The notes: generated from the letters alone by a model not told the origin. Positions 1 to 8,540 are shown, counted from the first letter of the stretch. The stretch is DNA of 64,000 nt from Pseudofrankia inefficax (GCF_000166135.1 NC_014666.1:3100001-3164000), one strand, 5' to 3'. Program-made: numbers and translations.

Positions 1-184
1 GCAGGGCCAGGCCGGCGACCCCGATCTCGGCGGCGAGCTGGTGCCAGGCGGCGGGGTCGTAGCCGGCCGGCGTCTCCATGAGACGCCTGACCTCGGTCTC
101 GGGCGAGGTCTTGTCCAGGAAGTCGCGTACCGTCCGGCGCAGTTCCAGCTGTTCCTGGGTGAAGGCGAGGTCCACGTGGCTCAC
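1..184 (-). CDS. acyl-CoA dehydrogenase, N-terminal fragment
   Basis: Only the first 61 codons are inside the window; the gene runs off the left edge. The start of the protein (VDLAFTQEQLELRRTVRDFL) is the usual N-terminal helix of acyl-CoA dehydrogenases, FAD enzymes that put an alpha-beta double bond into acyl-CoA esters. The GTG start at 184 overlaps the stop of the upstream amidohydrolase by 4 bp (GTGA), so the two are probably translationally coupled in one operon. A second in-frame GTG four codons later is a possible alternative start. The flavin and catalytic glutamate regions cannot be seen. Family call is fairly safe; substrate unknown. Confidence 0.75.
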   Translation of the reverse strand, partial: MSHVDLAFTQEQLELRRTVRDFLDKTSPETEVRRLMETPAGYDPAAWHQLAAEIGVAGLAL

Positions 185-1098
185 GGCCTGCCGGTCAGGC
201 CCAGGACGCGCGCGGCGTTCTCCCGCAGGAACTTCGGCCACACGTCGTCCTTCAGCGGGACCTGGCGCATCTCCGTCATGATCCGGTCAAGCGACAGGCC
301 CATCGGGAAGTAGCCGCCGTACAGGATCTTGTCCGCGCCGCGGGTGTTGGCGTAGTCGAGGACGGCCGTCGGGTAGTAGCGCGGGGAGAACCCGCTGGTC
401 GAGTAATAGAGGTTGGGCCACTTGAGCATCAGCTTCACGGCCAGCTCGGTCCACGGCTCGGCGCCGTGGCGCATCACGAACACCAGCTCGGGGAAGTCGT
501 ACATCACCTGGTCGATCAGCTCGACCCGCTGGACCATGGACGGCACCCGGGGTCCGGCGATGCCGACCGTCACGAAGACCGGGATCCCCAGCTCGACGCA
601 CTTGGCGTAGATCGGGTACATCTGTGGCGCGTCGATGGCCACCTGCGGCGACACCCCGTGGGGGAACAGGGACACGGCTCGGACGCCGAACTGCTCGTGC
701 GCGCGGACGAGGGCGCGAATACCGTCCATCCCCTGGTTGGGATCGCAGCTCCACGAGGCGACGAACCGGTCCGGGTGCTCGGTCAGCGCCCGCTCGGCCG
801 CCTGCGGGTGCGCGCTCATGCTGATCAGCGCGGTCTCGATGCCGTGCCGGTCCAGCTCGCCGAGCACGAGGCCGACCGGGTCCTCGTCGTCCGGGAGGTG
901 GCTGGCCGGTACGTCGTGGAACATGTACGACGCGGGCATCACGAAGTCGTCCCGTGACTCCCGGTCGCGCAGCGAGGAGCGGATCTGCCGGTACAGCGCG
1001 GCGGGGTCCTGGGGGAGCCCGACCATTGTGTCGATCACGCCGAGGTCGGCCGGCCAGGGCTGGCCCGTCGCGGCGGGGGGCGAGAACGTGGAAGCCAC
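181..1098 (-). CDS. amidohydrolase family protein (amidohydrolase_2 type)
   Basis: The 305-residue product looks like a member of the amidohydrolase-2 (ACMSD/decarboxylase-like) TIM-barrel family, with typical segments such as DRFVASWSCDPNQG, the conserved MRHG near the middle and DKILYGGYFPMG near the end. These enzymes often decarboxylate or hydrate aromatic or cyclic acids using a metal. I chose GTG 1098 because GGAAGG lies six bases upstream; an upstream extension to 1248 is low-complexity and has no such site. It is followed with 4-bp overlap by an acyl-CoA dehydrogenase. A candidate operator (1267-1289) lies in the shared promoter with the divergent oxidoreductase. Substrate not known. 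Confidence 0.75.
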   Translation of the reverse strand: MASTFSPPAATGQPWPADLGVIDTMVGLPQDPAALYRQIRSSLRDRESRDDFVMPASYMFHDVPASHLPDDEDPVGLVLGELDRHGIETALISMSAHPQAAERALTEHPDRFVASWSCDPNQGMDGIRALVRAHEQFGVRAVSLFPHGVSPQVAIDAPQMYPIYAKCVELGIPVFVTVGIAGPRVPSMVQRVELIDQVMYDFPELVFVMRHGAEPWTELAVKLMLKWPNLYYSTSGFSPRYYPTAVLDYANTRGADKILYGGYFPMGLSLDRIMTEMRQVPLKDDVWPKFLRENAARVLGLTGRP

Positions 1099-1266
1099 CT
1101 CGTACCTTCCGTGCCGGGGGTGCCGCACCGGGAGTGCCGCACCGGAGAATGCCCGCCGGGAGCGCCGCGGCGCCGGCCGTCCCCATCCGGGTGACGGGGT
1201 CCTGACCTGGGGCGGCGGCGGTCGTCGTGGCCGGATTGACCCAACCATAGCCCGTCACTACTGTCT

Positions 1267-1289
1267 ATGTCGACGTCGATATCGACATG
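1267..1289. promoter_or_regulatory. candidate operator, motif copy 1 (ATGTCGA...)
   Basis: The 23-bp site begins ATGTCGACGT and ends TATCGACATG, so it is itself largely palindromic. It agrees at 14 of 23 positions with both other copies at 3602-3624 and 7863-7885. It lies 45 bp before the oxidoreductase start at 1334 and in the upstream region of the divergent amidohydrolase. The nearby TetR regulator (7884-8540) is a plausible ligand, by inference only. Confidence 0.45.
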
Positions 1290-1333
1290 CGCACCTCACC
1301 CGGTGACCGTGGCGCGTGCGGGAGGGTGAGCGG

Positions 1334-2437
1334 ATGACGACGCAGCAGACCGCCGACGGCGAGTTCCTCACGGAGCTGGGCTTCTACACACTCGCCGGGC
1401 ACAGCGCGACCCCGCGCGACCTGGTCGGCGAGGTGCGCCAGGCCGAGCGGCTCGGCATCGGTGCCGCGTTCATCTCGGAGCGGTTCAGCACCAAGGACGC
1501 CGCGACGCTGTCCGGCGCGGCCGGAGCCGTCAGCGAGACGATCGGCATCGCGACCGGCGCGACGAACCACAACACCCGCCATCCGATCGTCACCGCGACG
1601 ATGGCGACGACGATGCACCGGCTGACCGGTGGCCGGTTCGCCCTCGGGCTCGGGCGCGGCTTCGACCGCCTCTTCCGTGGCCTGGGGCTGGACCCGGTCA
1701 CGGGCGCCCAGCTGGAGGACTTCGTCGGGCTGATGCGCCGGCTCTGGCACGGCGAGACCGTGCTCGGGCATGCCGGGCCGGCGGGCAGCTATCCCTACCT
1801 GCACCAGGACGCCACGTTCGACGAGGACGTGCCGGTGCTGCTCGCGGCGCTCGGCCCGCGCTCGCTGGAGCTGGCCGGGCGCTGCATGGACGGCGTCGTG
1901 CTGCACACCTTCTACTCCGACGAGGCGGTCAGGGACGCGCTCGCCTCCGTCGCGAAGGGCGCCGTGGAGGCGGGCCGCGACCCGGCCAGCATCCGGGTGT
2001 GGTCCGTGCTCGCGACCGTGTCGGACGAGATCCCGGCGGATCTCCGGCTGCTGAAGACGGTCGGCCGGCTCGGCGCCTACCTGCAGGGCTACGGTGACCT
2101 GATGGTCCGCGTCAACGGCTGGGATCCGGCCGTGCTCGCGCGCTTTCGCGCCGACCCGTTCGTCAAGGGCTTCCGGGGCAGCCTCGACGGGCACGCGACG
2201 ACGGACCAGCTGGAGCACGTGGCGACGCTGATCCCGCCGGACTGGCTCGCGACCAGCGCGACCGGCAGCCCGCGGCAGTGCGCCGAGGCCATCGTCGGGC
2301 AGTTCGACCTGGGGGTGACCGGGGTGATCATGCATGGCGCGACGCCGGCGGAGCTGACGTCGGTGCTCGACGCCTACCGGCGGATCCGCCCGGCCGCCGT
2401 GCGCGGGCTGCCGGCGAACCCCGGACGGCTGGCGTGA
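1334..2437 (+). CDS. luciferase-like (LLM class) F420-dependent oxidoreductase
   Basis: The 367-residue protein has the luciferase-like TIM barrel layout: an early ELGFYTLAGHSATPRDL strand-helix, RHPIVTATMATTMHRLTGGR and GLGRGFDRLFRGLGLDP, which is characteristic of the actinobacterial F420 group. Such enzymes carry out hydride transfers or oxygenation during catabolism of cyclic compounds, in the cytoplasm. ATG 1334 is preceded by GGAGGGTGAG; the longer reading frame from 1316 has no better site. The next gene starts at GTG 2434 inside its stop codon, so they are co-translated. It faces the amidohydrolase across a candidate operator. Exact substrate not deducible. Confidence 0.8.
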   Translation: MTTQQTADGEFLTELGFYTLAGHSATPRDLVGEVRQAERLGIGAAFISERFSTKDAATLSGAAGAVSETIGIATGATNHNTRHPIVTATMATTMHRLTGGRFALGLGRGFDRLFRGLGLDPVTGAQLEDFVGLMRRLWHGETVLGHAGPAGSYPYLHQDATFDEDVPVLLAALGPRSLELAGRCMDGVVLHTFYSDEAVRDALASVAKGAVEAGRDPASIRVWSVLATVSDEIPADLRLLKTVGRLGAYLQGYGDLMVRVNGWDPAVLARFRADPFVKGFRGSLDGHATTDQLEHVATLIPPDWLATSATGSPRQCAEAIVGQFDLGVTGVIMHGATPAELTSVLDAYRRIRPAAVRGLPANPGRLA

Positions 2438-3552
2438 CCGGCCCGGCCGGCGACGGGGGAGCCGGGCCGGCCACCCGCACCGACCGCCCGGGCTGGATCG
2501 CCGACGACCCGGCCGAGATCACGCCGGAGTGGATGACCGACGTCCTGCGGGCGGGCGGCAACGACGTGGAGGTCACGGGGCTGCGGTTCGCGCCGGTCGG
2601 CACCGGCCAGACGGCCGTCAGCTACCGTTTCCACCTCGACCTGGCGCCCGGCGCGGCCGGGCCGGCCACCGTCGTGGTGAAGATGGCCGCCGGCGCCCCG
2701 GCGGTCCGCAAGCGGCTGCGGCTCGCCTACAGCAACGAGGTCGGTTTCTACCAGACCTTCGCCGGGCGAACCCCTGGCCGGGTGCCCCGGTGCTGGAACG
2801 CCGCGCTCAGCGAGGACGGCCTCCAGTTCACCCTCGTGCTCGAGGACGCGCACCCGGCCCGGCCCGGCAACCAGCTCGACGGCGCCACGCCCGCGCAGGC
2901 GCTGGTCGCCGTCCGCAACCTCGCCGGCCTGCACGCGCCGTTCTGGAACGACCCGGCGCTGGCCGGCGACACGCCCTGGCTGGTACGCCTCGACGACGCG
3001 GGCCTGGCCTACCTCGGCAAGGTCGTCACCGCGGCGGCCGCGGAGTTCACCCGTCGCTACGAGGACCAGCTGGGGGCCGAGGACGTCGACACCCTGGTCC
3101 GGGCGGCCGGGCTGGTGGCCGGCTGGGGGCGGCACACCGCGGCCCCGGTCTCGCTCGTCCACGGTGACTACCGGCTCGACAACCTGCTGTTCTCCGGTGA
3201 CCGGGAGGTGCGGGCGGTCGACTGGCAGACGATCGAGGCCGGCTTCCCCGGCCGGGACCTGGCGTACTTCGTCTCCACCGCCCTCCCGCCCGCCGACCGG
3301 CGCGCCCAGGAGGCTCCGCTGGTGGCCGCCTACCACCGGGAGCTCGTCGAGCAGGGCGTCACCGACTACCCGGCGGACGTCTGCTTCGAGGACTACCGGC
3401 GCGGGATGCTGCAGGGGCCGCTGATCACGATGATCGGCTGCGTCTACGCGAGCGCGCCGCGCACGGACAGCTCGGACCGGATGTTCCTGTCGATGGCCAC
3501 GAACGCGGCGGCGGCCATCCGCGAGCTGGGAGTCCTCGACCTGCTGGCCTAG
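2434..3552 (+). CDS. phosphotransferase family protein (APH/ecdysteroid kinase-like)
   Basis: The 372-residue protein has the aminoglycoside-phosphotransferase kinase fold: the catalytic loop LVHGDYRLDNLLF and the metal-binding VDWQTIEAGFPGRDLAYF follow in the usual order. In actinobacterial catabolic clusters such proteins occur beside acyl-CoA dehydrogenases and ligases and may phosphorylate small hydroxylated substrates; they are not evidence for antibiotic resistance here. GTG 2434 overlaps the stop of the oxidoreductase (GTGA). A second, distinct member is at 14342-15442. The physiological substrate is not known. Confidence 0.75.
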   Translation: MTGPAGDGGAGPATRTDRPGWIADDPAEITPEWMTDVLRAGGNDVEVTGLRFAPVGTGQTAVSYRFHLDLAPGAAGPATVVVKMAAGAPAVRKRLRLAYSNEVGFYQTFAGRTPGRVPRCWNAALSEDGLQFTLVLEDAHPARPGNQLDGATPAQALVAVRNLAGLHAPFWNDPALAGDTPWLVRLDDAGLAYLGKVVTAAAAEFTRRYEDQLGAEDVDTLVRAAGLVAGWGRHTAAPVSLVHGDYRLDNLLFSGDREVRAVDWQTIEAGFPGRDLAYFVSTALPPADRRAQEAPLVAAYHRELVEQGVTDYPADVCFEDYRRGMLQGPLITMIGCVYASAPRTDSSDRMFLSMATNAAAAIRELGVLDLLA

Positions 3553-3575
3553 CCGCGGCCCCGGCCGACCGCGGC
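3552..3575 (+). terminator. weak GC-rich hairpin after the APH-like gene
   Basis: GCCGCGG and CCGCGGC form a 7-bp stem around a 10-base loop directly at the stop codon. There is no run of T. It may end the transcript before the crotonase promoter at about 3600. Confidence 0.3.
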
Positions 3576-3601
3576 CTGGCCGGTGAGGCGAGAGCCGGTT
3601 A

Positions 3602-3624
3602 ATGTCGACGTTGGCGTCAAGTTC
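3602..3624. promoter_or_regulatory. candidate operator, motif copy 2
   Basis: ATGTCGACGTTGGCGTCAAG followed by TTC matches the copy at 7863-7885 at 21 of 23 positions. It lies 56 bp upstream of the crotonase start at 3680, in the only intergenic gap of this operon. Its presence suggests shared control of the crotonase and the alcohol dehydrogenase operons. Confidence 0.5.
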
Positions 3625-3679
3625 GAGGACCGCCGCGGAATCAGAGACGGGGTCCTACCCGAGATCACCTGGGAGTGAC

Positions 3680-4477
3680 ATGACCGACGGCCAGGCTGCC
3701 GGCAGCGCGGTTCTGATCGAGGCCCGCGGCGCCGTGCGGGTCGTGACGCTGAACCGCCCCGAGTCGTTCAACGCCGCCGACGAGGCGCTGCACGAGGCGC
3801 TGGCCCTGCTGTGGCCGCGGCTGGACGCCGACGCCGACTGCCGCGCGATCGTCCTCACCGGCGCGGGCAAGGCCTTCTCGGCGGGTGGCGACCTCGGGCT
3901 GCTCGACCGGATGACCAGGGACGTCGCGCTGCGTGAGGCGATCATGGCGGAGGCCGCGGACATCGTGCGCGGGATGACGTCGGTCCGGGTACCCATCATC
4001 GCGGCGGTCAACGGGCCGGCGGTCGGCCTCGGCTGCAGCCTGGCCGCGATGAGCGACCTCGTCGTCGTCGACGAGCGGGCGTACTTCGCCGACCCGCACG
4101 TCGCGCTGGGCCTCGTCGCGGCCGACGGCGGGGCGCTGACCTGGCCGCTGCTGACCGGTCTCCTGCGGGCCAAGGAGTACATCCTGCTGGGGGACAGGCT
4201 GCCGGCGCAGGAGGCGCTGCGCCTCGGCCTCGCCAACCGGGTCGTCCCGGCCGGCACCGCGCTGGAGACGGCCCTGGAGCTGGCGGACCGGGTCGCCGCG
4301 CTGCCGCCGCAGGCGGTCCGGGAGAGCAAGGCACTGCTCAACAGCGCGCTGACCCAGGCGGTCGGGTCGCTGCTGACCGGCGCGATGGCGCAGGAGACGG
4401 CGTCCTTCGAGGAGCCGGCGTTCCAGGACAACCTGGCGGCGATGCTGCGCCGCACGGCCGGGCGGGCCAGCGGATGA
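3680..4477 (+). CDS. enoyl-CoA hydratase/isomerase (crotonase) family protein
   Basis: The 265-residue protein is a crotonase: the LNRPESFNAADEALHEAL start, oxyanion-hole segment AFSAGGDLGLLDR, and VNGPAVGLGCSLAAMSDL. The second glutamate position of classical hydratases falls in DPHVALGLVAADGG, so an aspartate or other residue may replace it; hydratase versus isomerase or hydrolase activity cannot be decided. ATG 3680 is preceded by GGGAGTGAC. It overlaps the following NTF2-like gene by 4 bp. The candidate TetR-type operator is just upstream, in line with induction with the rest of the catabolic region. Confidence 0.85.
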   Translation: MTDGQAAGSAVLIEARGAVRVVTLNRPESFNAADEALHEALALLWPRLDADADCRAIVLTGAGKAFSAGGDLGLLDRMTRDVALREAIMAEAADIVRGMTSVRVPIIAAVNGPAVGLGCSLAAMSDLVVVDERAYFADPHVALGLVAADGGALTWPLLTGLLRAKEYILLGDRLPAQEALRLGLANRVVPAGTALETALELADRVAALPPQAVRESKALLNSALTQAVGSLLTGAMAQETASFEEPAFQDNLAAMLRRTAGRASG

Positions 4478-4893
4478 CGGCGGGCGAGGTCGGGCTCGCG
4501 GACCAGTTCGCCATCCACATGACGCTGGCCCGCTACTGCCACCGCTGCGACGACGCGGACTTCGAGGGCCTCGTGGCGCTGTTCACCGCGGATGCCGTCT
4601 TCACCTACGGCAACCGGTCGGCCCACGGCTCCGCCGAGCTGCTCGCGTTCTTCCGCGACACGCAGAGCCGGCCCGAGCAGCGCGGGAAGCACCTCACGGT
4701 GAACGAGGTGTACGAGCCCGACGGCGACCGCGGCGACCGGGTCCTCGCGGCGTCGGACTTCGTCTTCCTGCGCTTCGCCTCAGGCCGGCTCGTCCCGGCG
4801 ATCGCCGGGCGCTACCACGACCAGTTCGTCCGGGTCGACGGCGAGTGGCGGATCGCCCGGCGGGAGGTGCTCACCCTGGAGGCGTTCGGGTGA
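4474..4893 (+). CDS. NTF2-like / SnoaL_4 domain protein
   Basis: This 139-residue protein has the cone-shaped NTF2-like fold signature: an N-terminal helix (ADQFAIHMTLARYCHRCDDADF), EGLVALFTADAVFTYG, and a C-terminal RYHDQFVRVDGEWRIARREV. In catabolic clusters such proteins act as dehydratases, isomerases or ring-hydroxylating dioxygenase beta-like subunits, but no catalytic residue can be assigned here. ATG 4474 overlaps the crotonase stop by 4 bp (ATGA), so they are co-translated. Its 3' end overlaps the convergent oxidoreductase by 23 bp. Confidence 0.75.
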   Translation: MTAGEVGLADQFAIHMTLARYCHRCDDADFEGLVALFTADAVFTYGNRSAHGSAELLAFFRDTQSRPEQRGKHLTVNEVYEPDGDRGDRVLAASDFVFLRFASGRLVPAIAGRYHDQFVRVDGEWRIARREVLTLEAFG

Positions 4894-5749
4894 CGGCCGC
4901 CGGCAGCGCCGCGGCCAGCCGCCGCCACTGCGCCAGGGGCAGCGCCCGCTGGTCGGCGGCGAGAACCTGCAGGCAGACGTGGTCCGCGCCGGCGGCCCGG
5001 TGCTCGGCCACCCGCCGCATGACCGCGTCCTCGTCGCCCCACGCGATCATCGCGTCGAACACGCGGTCGCTCACCGCCGCCACCTCGTCGGCCGGGAAAC
5101 CGAGCCGCACCAGGCTGTTGGCGTAGTTGGGCAGCGACAGGTAGCCCCGCAGCCACGCTCCGCCGACCGCGTGCGCCTCGTCCTTGTCGGAGCAGAGGAT
5201 CACGGCCTGCTCCGGCAGCACCAGGGGGCCGTCCCCGACCGCCTCACGGGCGATCCGGGTGTGTTCAGGGGTGACCAGGTAGGGGTGGACGCCCCGGGCC
5301 CGCCTCGCCGCGAGGTCGAGCATCTTCGGGCCGAGCGCCGCGAGAACCCGCCGGTCGGTGGGGACCGGCGGCTCGTCGGCGTCGAGTCCGTCGAGGAAGT
5401 CCGCCATCGCGGCGAGCGGCCGCCGGTAGCGGCCGGCCTCGACGGCCACCGCGTGGCTCACCCCGATGCCCAGCAGGAAACGGTCGCCGTATTGGGCGGA
5501 CAGCCCGGCGTACCCGGCGGCCACCTCGGCCGGAACGTAGTTCCAGATGTTCAGCACGCCGGTCGCCACGACCACCCGGCTCGTCGCGGCGAGCAGGCGC
5601 TCGACGGCCTCGAACGACGGGCCGCCCATGTCGGGGATCCACAGCGCGCCGAAGCCCAGCTCCTCCAGCTCGGCCGCCGCCTCGGCCATCGCGGCCGGGT
5701 CGCCGTAGCGCAGCTGCTGGCTCCACACGCCCACACCAGAAAGATTCAC
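4871..5749 (-). CDS. luciferase-like (LLM class) F420-dependent oxidoreductase
   Basis: A 292-residue luciferase-like monooxygenase-family protein, start MNLSGVGVWSQQLRYGDPAA, with ALWIPDMGGPSFEAVERLL, VVVATGVLNIWNY and DRFLLGIGVSHA, all typical of the F420-dependent subgroup TIGR03620-like. It is only distantly similar to the first oxidoreductase at 1334. GTG 5749 sits one base after the stop of the upstream SDR gene, so the pair is translationally coupled; no longer frame with a plausible ribosome site is needed. It is the last gene of the alcohol dehydrogenase operon on this strand and converges on the NTF2-like gene. Confidence 0.8.
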   Translation of the reverse strand: MNLSGVGVWSQQLRYGDPAAMAEAAAELEELGFGALWIPDMGGPSFEAVERLLAATSRVVVATGVLNIWNYVPAEVAAGYAGLSAQYGDRFLLGIGVSHAVAVEAGRYRRPLAAMADFLDGLDADEPPVPTDRRVLAALGPKMLDLAARRARGVHPYLVTPEHTRIAREAVGDGPLVLPEQAVILCSDKDEAHAVGGAWLRGYLSLPNYANSLVRLGFPADEVAAVSDRVFDAMIAWGDEDAVMRRVAEHRAAGADHVCLQVLAADQRALPLAQWRRLAAALPAAVTRTPPG

Positions 5750-5750
5750 G

Positions 5751-6614
5751 TCAGTCCCTGCCCGCGCCCGTGGCGCTCTTCGCGCGCGCGGTCCATCCGC
5801 CGCGCCGGTGGATCGCGACAGCGCCGCCGTCGACGACCAGGTCCGTCCCGGTGATGAACCTCGCCTGCTGGCCGAGCAGGAACGACACGGCGTCGGCGAC
5901 GTCATCGGGTGTGCCGACCCGCTTCGCCGGTGCGCTGTCGACCTGCGCCCGCATCGCCGCGCCCCACGGCCCGGCGAGTTCCTGGCGGCCCATCGGCGTC
6001 GAGACGACGCCTGGGCTGACCGAGTTCACCCGGGCGTCGCGCCGGCCCCAGAGCTTCGCGGCCGCGCGGACCCGGATCAGGTTCCCGACCTTGGCCAGGC
6101 AGTAGGCCTGGGCCTGGTCCGTCACGAGGTCGGGGGCCAGGAACGGCAGGCGGGCCAGCTCGGCGGCGGGAGTCAGCGCCAGCGCCGCCTCCTGGTCGGG
6201 CGACAGCGTGGGCGCGAAGTGGCCGGCCGTGCTGGCGATGACGACCCCGGCGCCGCCGGGCGCCACGACGCCGGCGAACTCGTCCAGGAACAGCGCGACG
6301 CCGAGCAGGTCGACCCGCAGGATGTCGGCCGGCTTCGCCTGGACCGGCGAGAGCCCGGCGGTATGGGCCAGGTGCGTGACCGGCCCGAGGCCGCCCGCGG
6401 TGGCCGCGAGCGACGCCATGGAGTCCGGCTCGGCCACGTCCACCGCCTGGACGGCGACCTCGTGCCCCTCGGCCGCTAACGCGTCCCGCGCGGCTTTCAG
6501 CGTGCGTTCGTCCCGGTCGGCGAGCAGGAGCCCGCGCCCCGAGCCCAGCCGGCGCGCGATGGCCAGGCCCATCCCGCCCACCCCGATGATGACCGCCACG
6601 TCCCTGCTGACCAT
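5751..6614 (-). CDS. SDR family oxidoreductase
   Basis: A 287-residue short-chain dehydrogenase/reductase: the dinucleotide-binding turn GVGGMGLAIARR at residues 11-22, an acidic residue after the second strand (LADRDERT) suggesting NAD preference, and the catalytic YCLAK motif. The C-terminal FITGTDLVVDGG closes the fold. ATG 6614 follows GGAGGCGAC. It lies between the NDMA-type alcohol dehydrogenase and an F420-type oxidoreductase, all on the minus strand, so a role in oxidation of the same hydroxylated intermediates is likely. The canonical TGxxxGIG glycine pattern is slightly changed. Confidence 0.85.
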   Translation of the reverse strand: MVSRDVAVIIGVGGMGLAIARRLGSGRGLLLADRDERTLKAARDALAAEGHEVAVQAVDVAEPDSMASLAATAGGLGPVTHLAHTAGLSPVQAKPADILRVDLLGVALFLDEFAGVVAPGGAGVVIASTAGHFAPTLSPDQEAALALTPAAELARLPFLAPDLVTDQAQAYCLAKVGNLIRVRAAAKLWGRRDARVNSVSPGVVSTPMGRQELAGPWGAAMRAQVDSAPAKRVGTPDDVADAVSFLLGQQARFITGTDLVVDGGAVAIHRRGGWTARAKSATGAGRD

Positions 6615-6693
6615 GTCGCCTCCGTCGTGCGGCCGAGCCCGGCCCTTGTCCGAGTGGGTCGTTCCTGCGTCTGGTCCCGACCGTGCCGGGGCC

Positions 6694-7809
6694 TCAGAAG
6701 ACGATCGCCCCGCGCAGGATCCGGCCAGCCTCCAGATCGGCGTAGCCGTCGTTCACCTGGTCGAGGGTGTACGTCCTGGTCACCAGTTCGTCGATCTTGA
6801 GGATGCCGGCCTGGTAGAGGCCGAGCAGCTTCGGGATCGCGACGCGGGGGCTCTGCGAGCCGTACAGGCAGCCCCGGATCTGCTTGTTCGCCATCGCCAG
6901 CATGAACAGGTTGACGTCGGCCTGCGCCTGCTGGAAGGGCGCCACCGCGGTGACGACGCAGGTGCCGTCCTTCCCGGTCAGCCCGAGCGCCGGTTCCAGC
7001 AGCTCCGAGCGCATCACCGAGACCGCGCAGATGACCGACTCGCACATCGCGCCGTGGGTCAGCCGGCGGATCTCGTCGGCCGCCTCGTCGATGGACGCGA
7101 ACGCGTGGGTGGCGCCGAGGCGCAGCGCCTGCTCCCGCTTGAACTCCACCGGGTCGACCGCGAAGATCCGCCGCGCGCCGGCGATTCGCGCGCCCTGCAC
7201 GGCGCTGACCCCGATGCCGCCCAGGCCCAGGACGGCGACGCTGTCACCCGGCTTCACCTCGGCCCGGTTGACCGCCGAGCCGAACCCGGTCGCGACACCG
7301 CAGGACACCAGCGCGGCGACGGTCCACGGCACCGACGGGTCGACCTTCACGACCGACGTCTCGGCGAGCAGCTGGCGCTCGGCGAACGCGCCGAGCTGGG
7401 TGTACCGGGCCACCGGCGTGTCACCGATCCGGTGGGCGACCCGCCCGTCGGTCATCATGCCGAGGTCGAACAGCTTGCGGCCGTCGTCGCACAGGAACGC
7501 GCGGCCGCTGCGGCACAGCGCGCAGTTCCCGCAGGACGGCACGAACGACATCGCCACGTGGTCGCCCGGGCGGACCGAGGTGACGCCCGGCCCGACCTCG
7601 ACGACCTCGCCGGCGCCCTCGTGGCCGCAGATCATCGGGTAGTGCGGCATCGGCATGTCACCGGTGCGGGCATGCTCGTCCGAGTGGCACAGGCCGCAGG
7701 CCCGCACGTCGATCAGGACCTCGCCCGCGCGGGGGGCGTCGATCTCGACCGTCTCGATCTTGAAGTCCTGGCCGGGGCCGTAGAGCAGTGCCGCCCGCGA
7801 ACTCACCAT
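6694..7809 (-). CDS. zinc-dependent alcohol dehydrogenase, NDMA-dependent type
   Basis: The 371-residue enzyme has the medium-chain alcohol dehydrogenase layout: catalytic zinc ligands Cys41 and His63 (GHEGAGEVVEVG), probable third ligand Cys170, structural zinc cysteines 93, 96, 99 and 107, and the NAD-binding GLGGIG at 195-200. It resembles the actinobacterial NDMA-dependent (Rxyl_3153-like) group, in which the cofactor is thought to stay bound and needs a dedicated redox partner. ATG 7809 is preceded by GAGAGG about ten bases away. It heads a minus-strand operon with an SDR and an F420 oxidoreductase. A candidate operator lies 54 bp upstream. Confidence 0.88.
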   Translation of the reverse strand: MVSSRAALLYGPGQDFKIETVEIDAPRAGEVLIDVRACGLCHSDEHARTGDMPMPHYPMICGHEGAGEVVEVGPGVTSVRPGDHVAMSFVPSCGNCALCRSGRAFLCDDGRKLFDLGMMTDGRVAHRIGDTPVARYTQLGAFAERQLLAETSVVKVDPSVPWTVAALVSCGVATGFGSAVNRAEVKPGDSVAVLGLGGIGVSAVQGARIAGARRIFAVDPVEFKREQALRLGATHAFASIDEAADEIRRLTHGAMCESVICAVSVMRSELLEPALGLTGKDGTCVVTAVAPFQQAQADVNLFMLAMANKQIRGCLYGSQSPRVAIPKLLGLYQAGILKIDELVTRTYTLDQVNDGYADLEAGRILRGAIVF

Positions 7810-7862
7810 CTGGGACCGACCTCTCGTCTTCCCGCGATCAGGGCGGGATGAACGCTAGGCCG

Positions 7863-7885
7863 ATGTCGAGGTTGACGTCAAGTTC
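7863..7885. promoter_or_regulatory. candidate operator, motif copy 3, with perfect TTGACGTCAA
   Basis: The copy contains the perfect 10-bp palindrome TTGACGTCAA at 7872-7881 and shares 21 of 23 bases with copy 2. It lies 54 bp upstream of the alcohol dehydrogenase start and touches the stop codon of the TetR gene, so it would control the minus-strand operon. Confidence 0.5.
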
Positions 7886-8540
7886 AGTGAGGTTGGGCTG
7901 GCCGGACGAGGGCGCGCACCACGTGCGTCTCGACGAAGGCGCGCTGCCGGCTCGGCGACCAGGTGGACCACGGCGGTGCCATGAGCAGCGAGCCGGCCGC
8001 GATCAGCCAGCGGGTCGTCTCCCGCAGGTCCAGGTCCGCGTACAGCTGGCCGTCGGCGAGCCAGCCGGTCAGCAGCGGGCCGAGGTGGCGGTGCACGGCG
8101 TCGACGATCGGCTCGGCCGTGAGCCCCGGCGACTCGCTGAACGGCCGGCTCCCGTCCGAGAAGATCGCCTCGCTGATGGCGTCGCCGTTGACCAGGCGCA
8201 CGGACTTCAGGAACACGTCCGAGATGGACTGGGCGGCGTCGTCGGGCCGCGCCAGCGTGCTCAGCACGCCCGACATGGCGGAATCGACCCTGCTGAGCAG
8301 GACGGCGAGGATCAGGTCGTCGCGGGTCTTGAAGTACCGGTACACCGTCGAACGGGAGACGCCGGCCTCGGTGGCCACCTCCTCGACCCGGATGCGGCGG
8401 TCGCCACGGCGCAGCACGCACCGGACCGTCGCCGCGACGAGGCGGCGCCGCGCCTCCGTGTCGTCCAGCAGTGCGCTCTCGCTGCCCCACCAGCCGGCCG
8501 TGCGCTGCCCCCCGTCCTGCTCGCCCGCGGTCACAGCCAT
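7884..8540 (-). CDS. TetR/AcrR family transcriptional regulator
   Basis: The 218-residue protein has an N-terminal TetR helix-turn-helix (IRVEEVATEAGVSRSTVYRYF, residues about 48-68) and a variable C-terminal ligand domain. The start ATG 8540 has no strong ribosome site; a TTACCATT stretch just upstream could be a -10 box of a leaderless message. It lies between the alcohol dehydrogenase operon and a divergent aldehyde dehydrogenase, so it is the natural candidate for control of the catabolic region and for binding the ATGTCGA/TTGACGTCAA motif. The ligand may be an acyl-CoA intermediate, by analogy only. Confidence 0.85.
   Translation of the reverse strand: MAVTAGEQDGGQRTAGWWGSESALLDDTEARRRLVAATVRCVLRRGDRRIRVEEVATEAGVSRSTVYRYFKTRDDLILAVLLSRVDSAMSGVLSTLARPDDAAQSISDVFLKSVRLVNGDAISEAIFSDGSRPFSESPGLTAEPIVDAVHRHLGPLLTGWLADGQLYADLDLRETTRWLIAAGSLLMAPPWSTWSPSRQRAFVETHVVRALVRPAQPH

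Noticed and set aside
181-1248. Longer amidohydrolase start at 1248
   Set aside because: The extra 50 residues are Pro/Arg-rich and without ribosome site; GTG 1098 is better.
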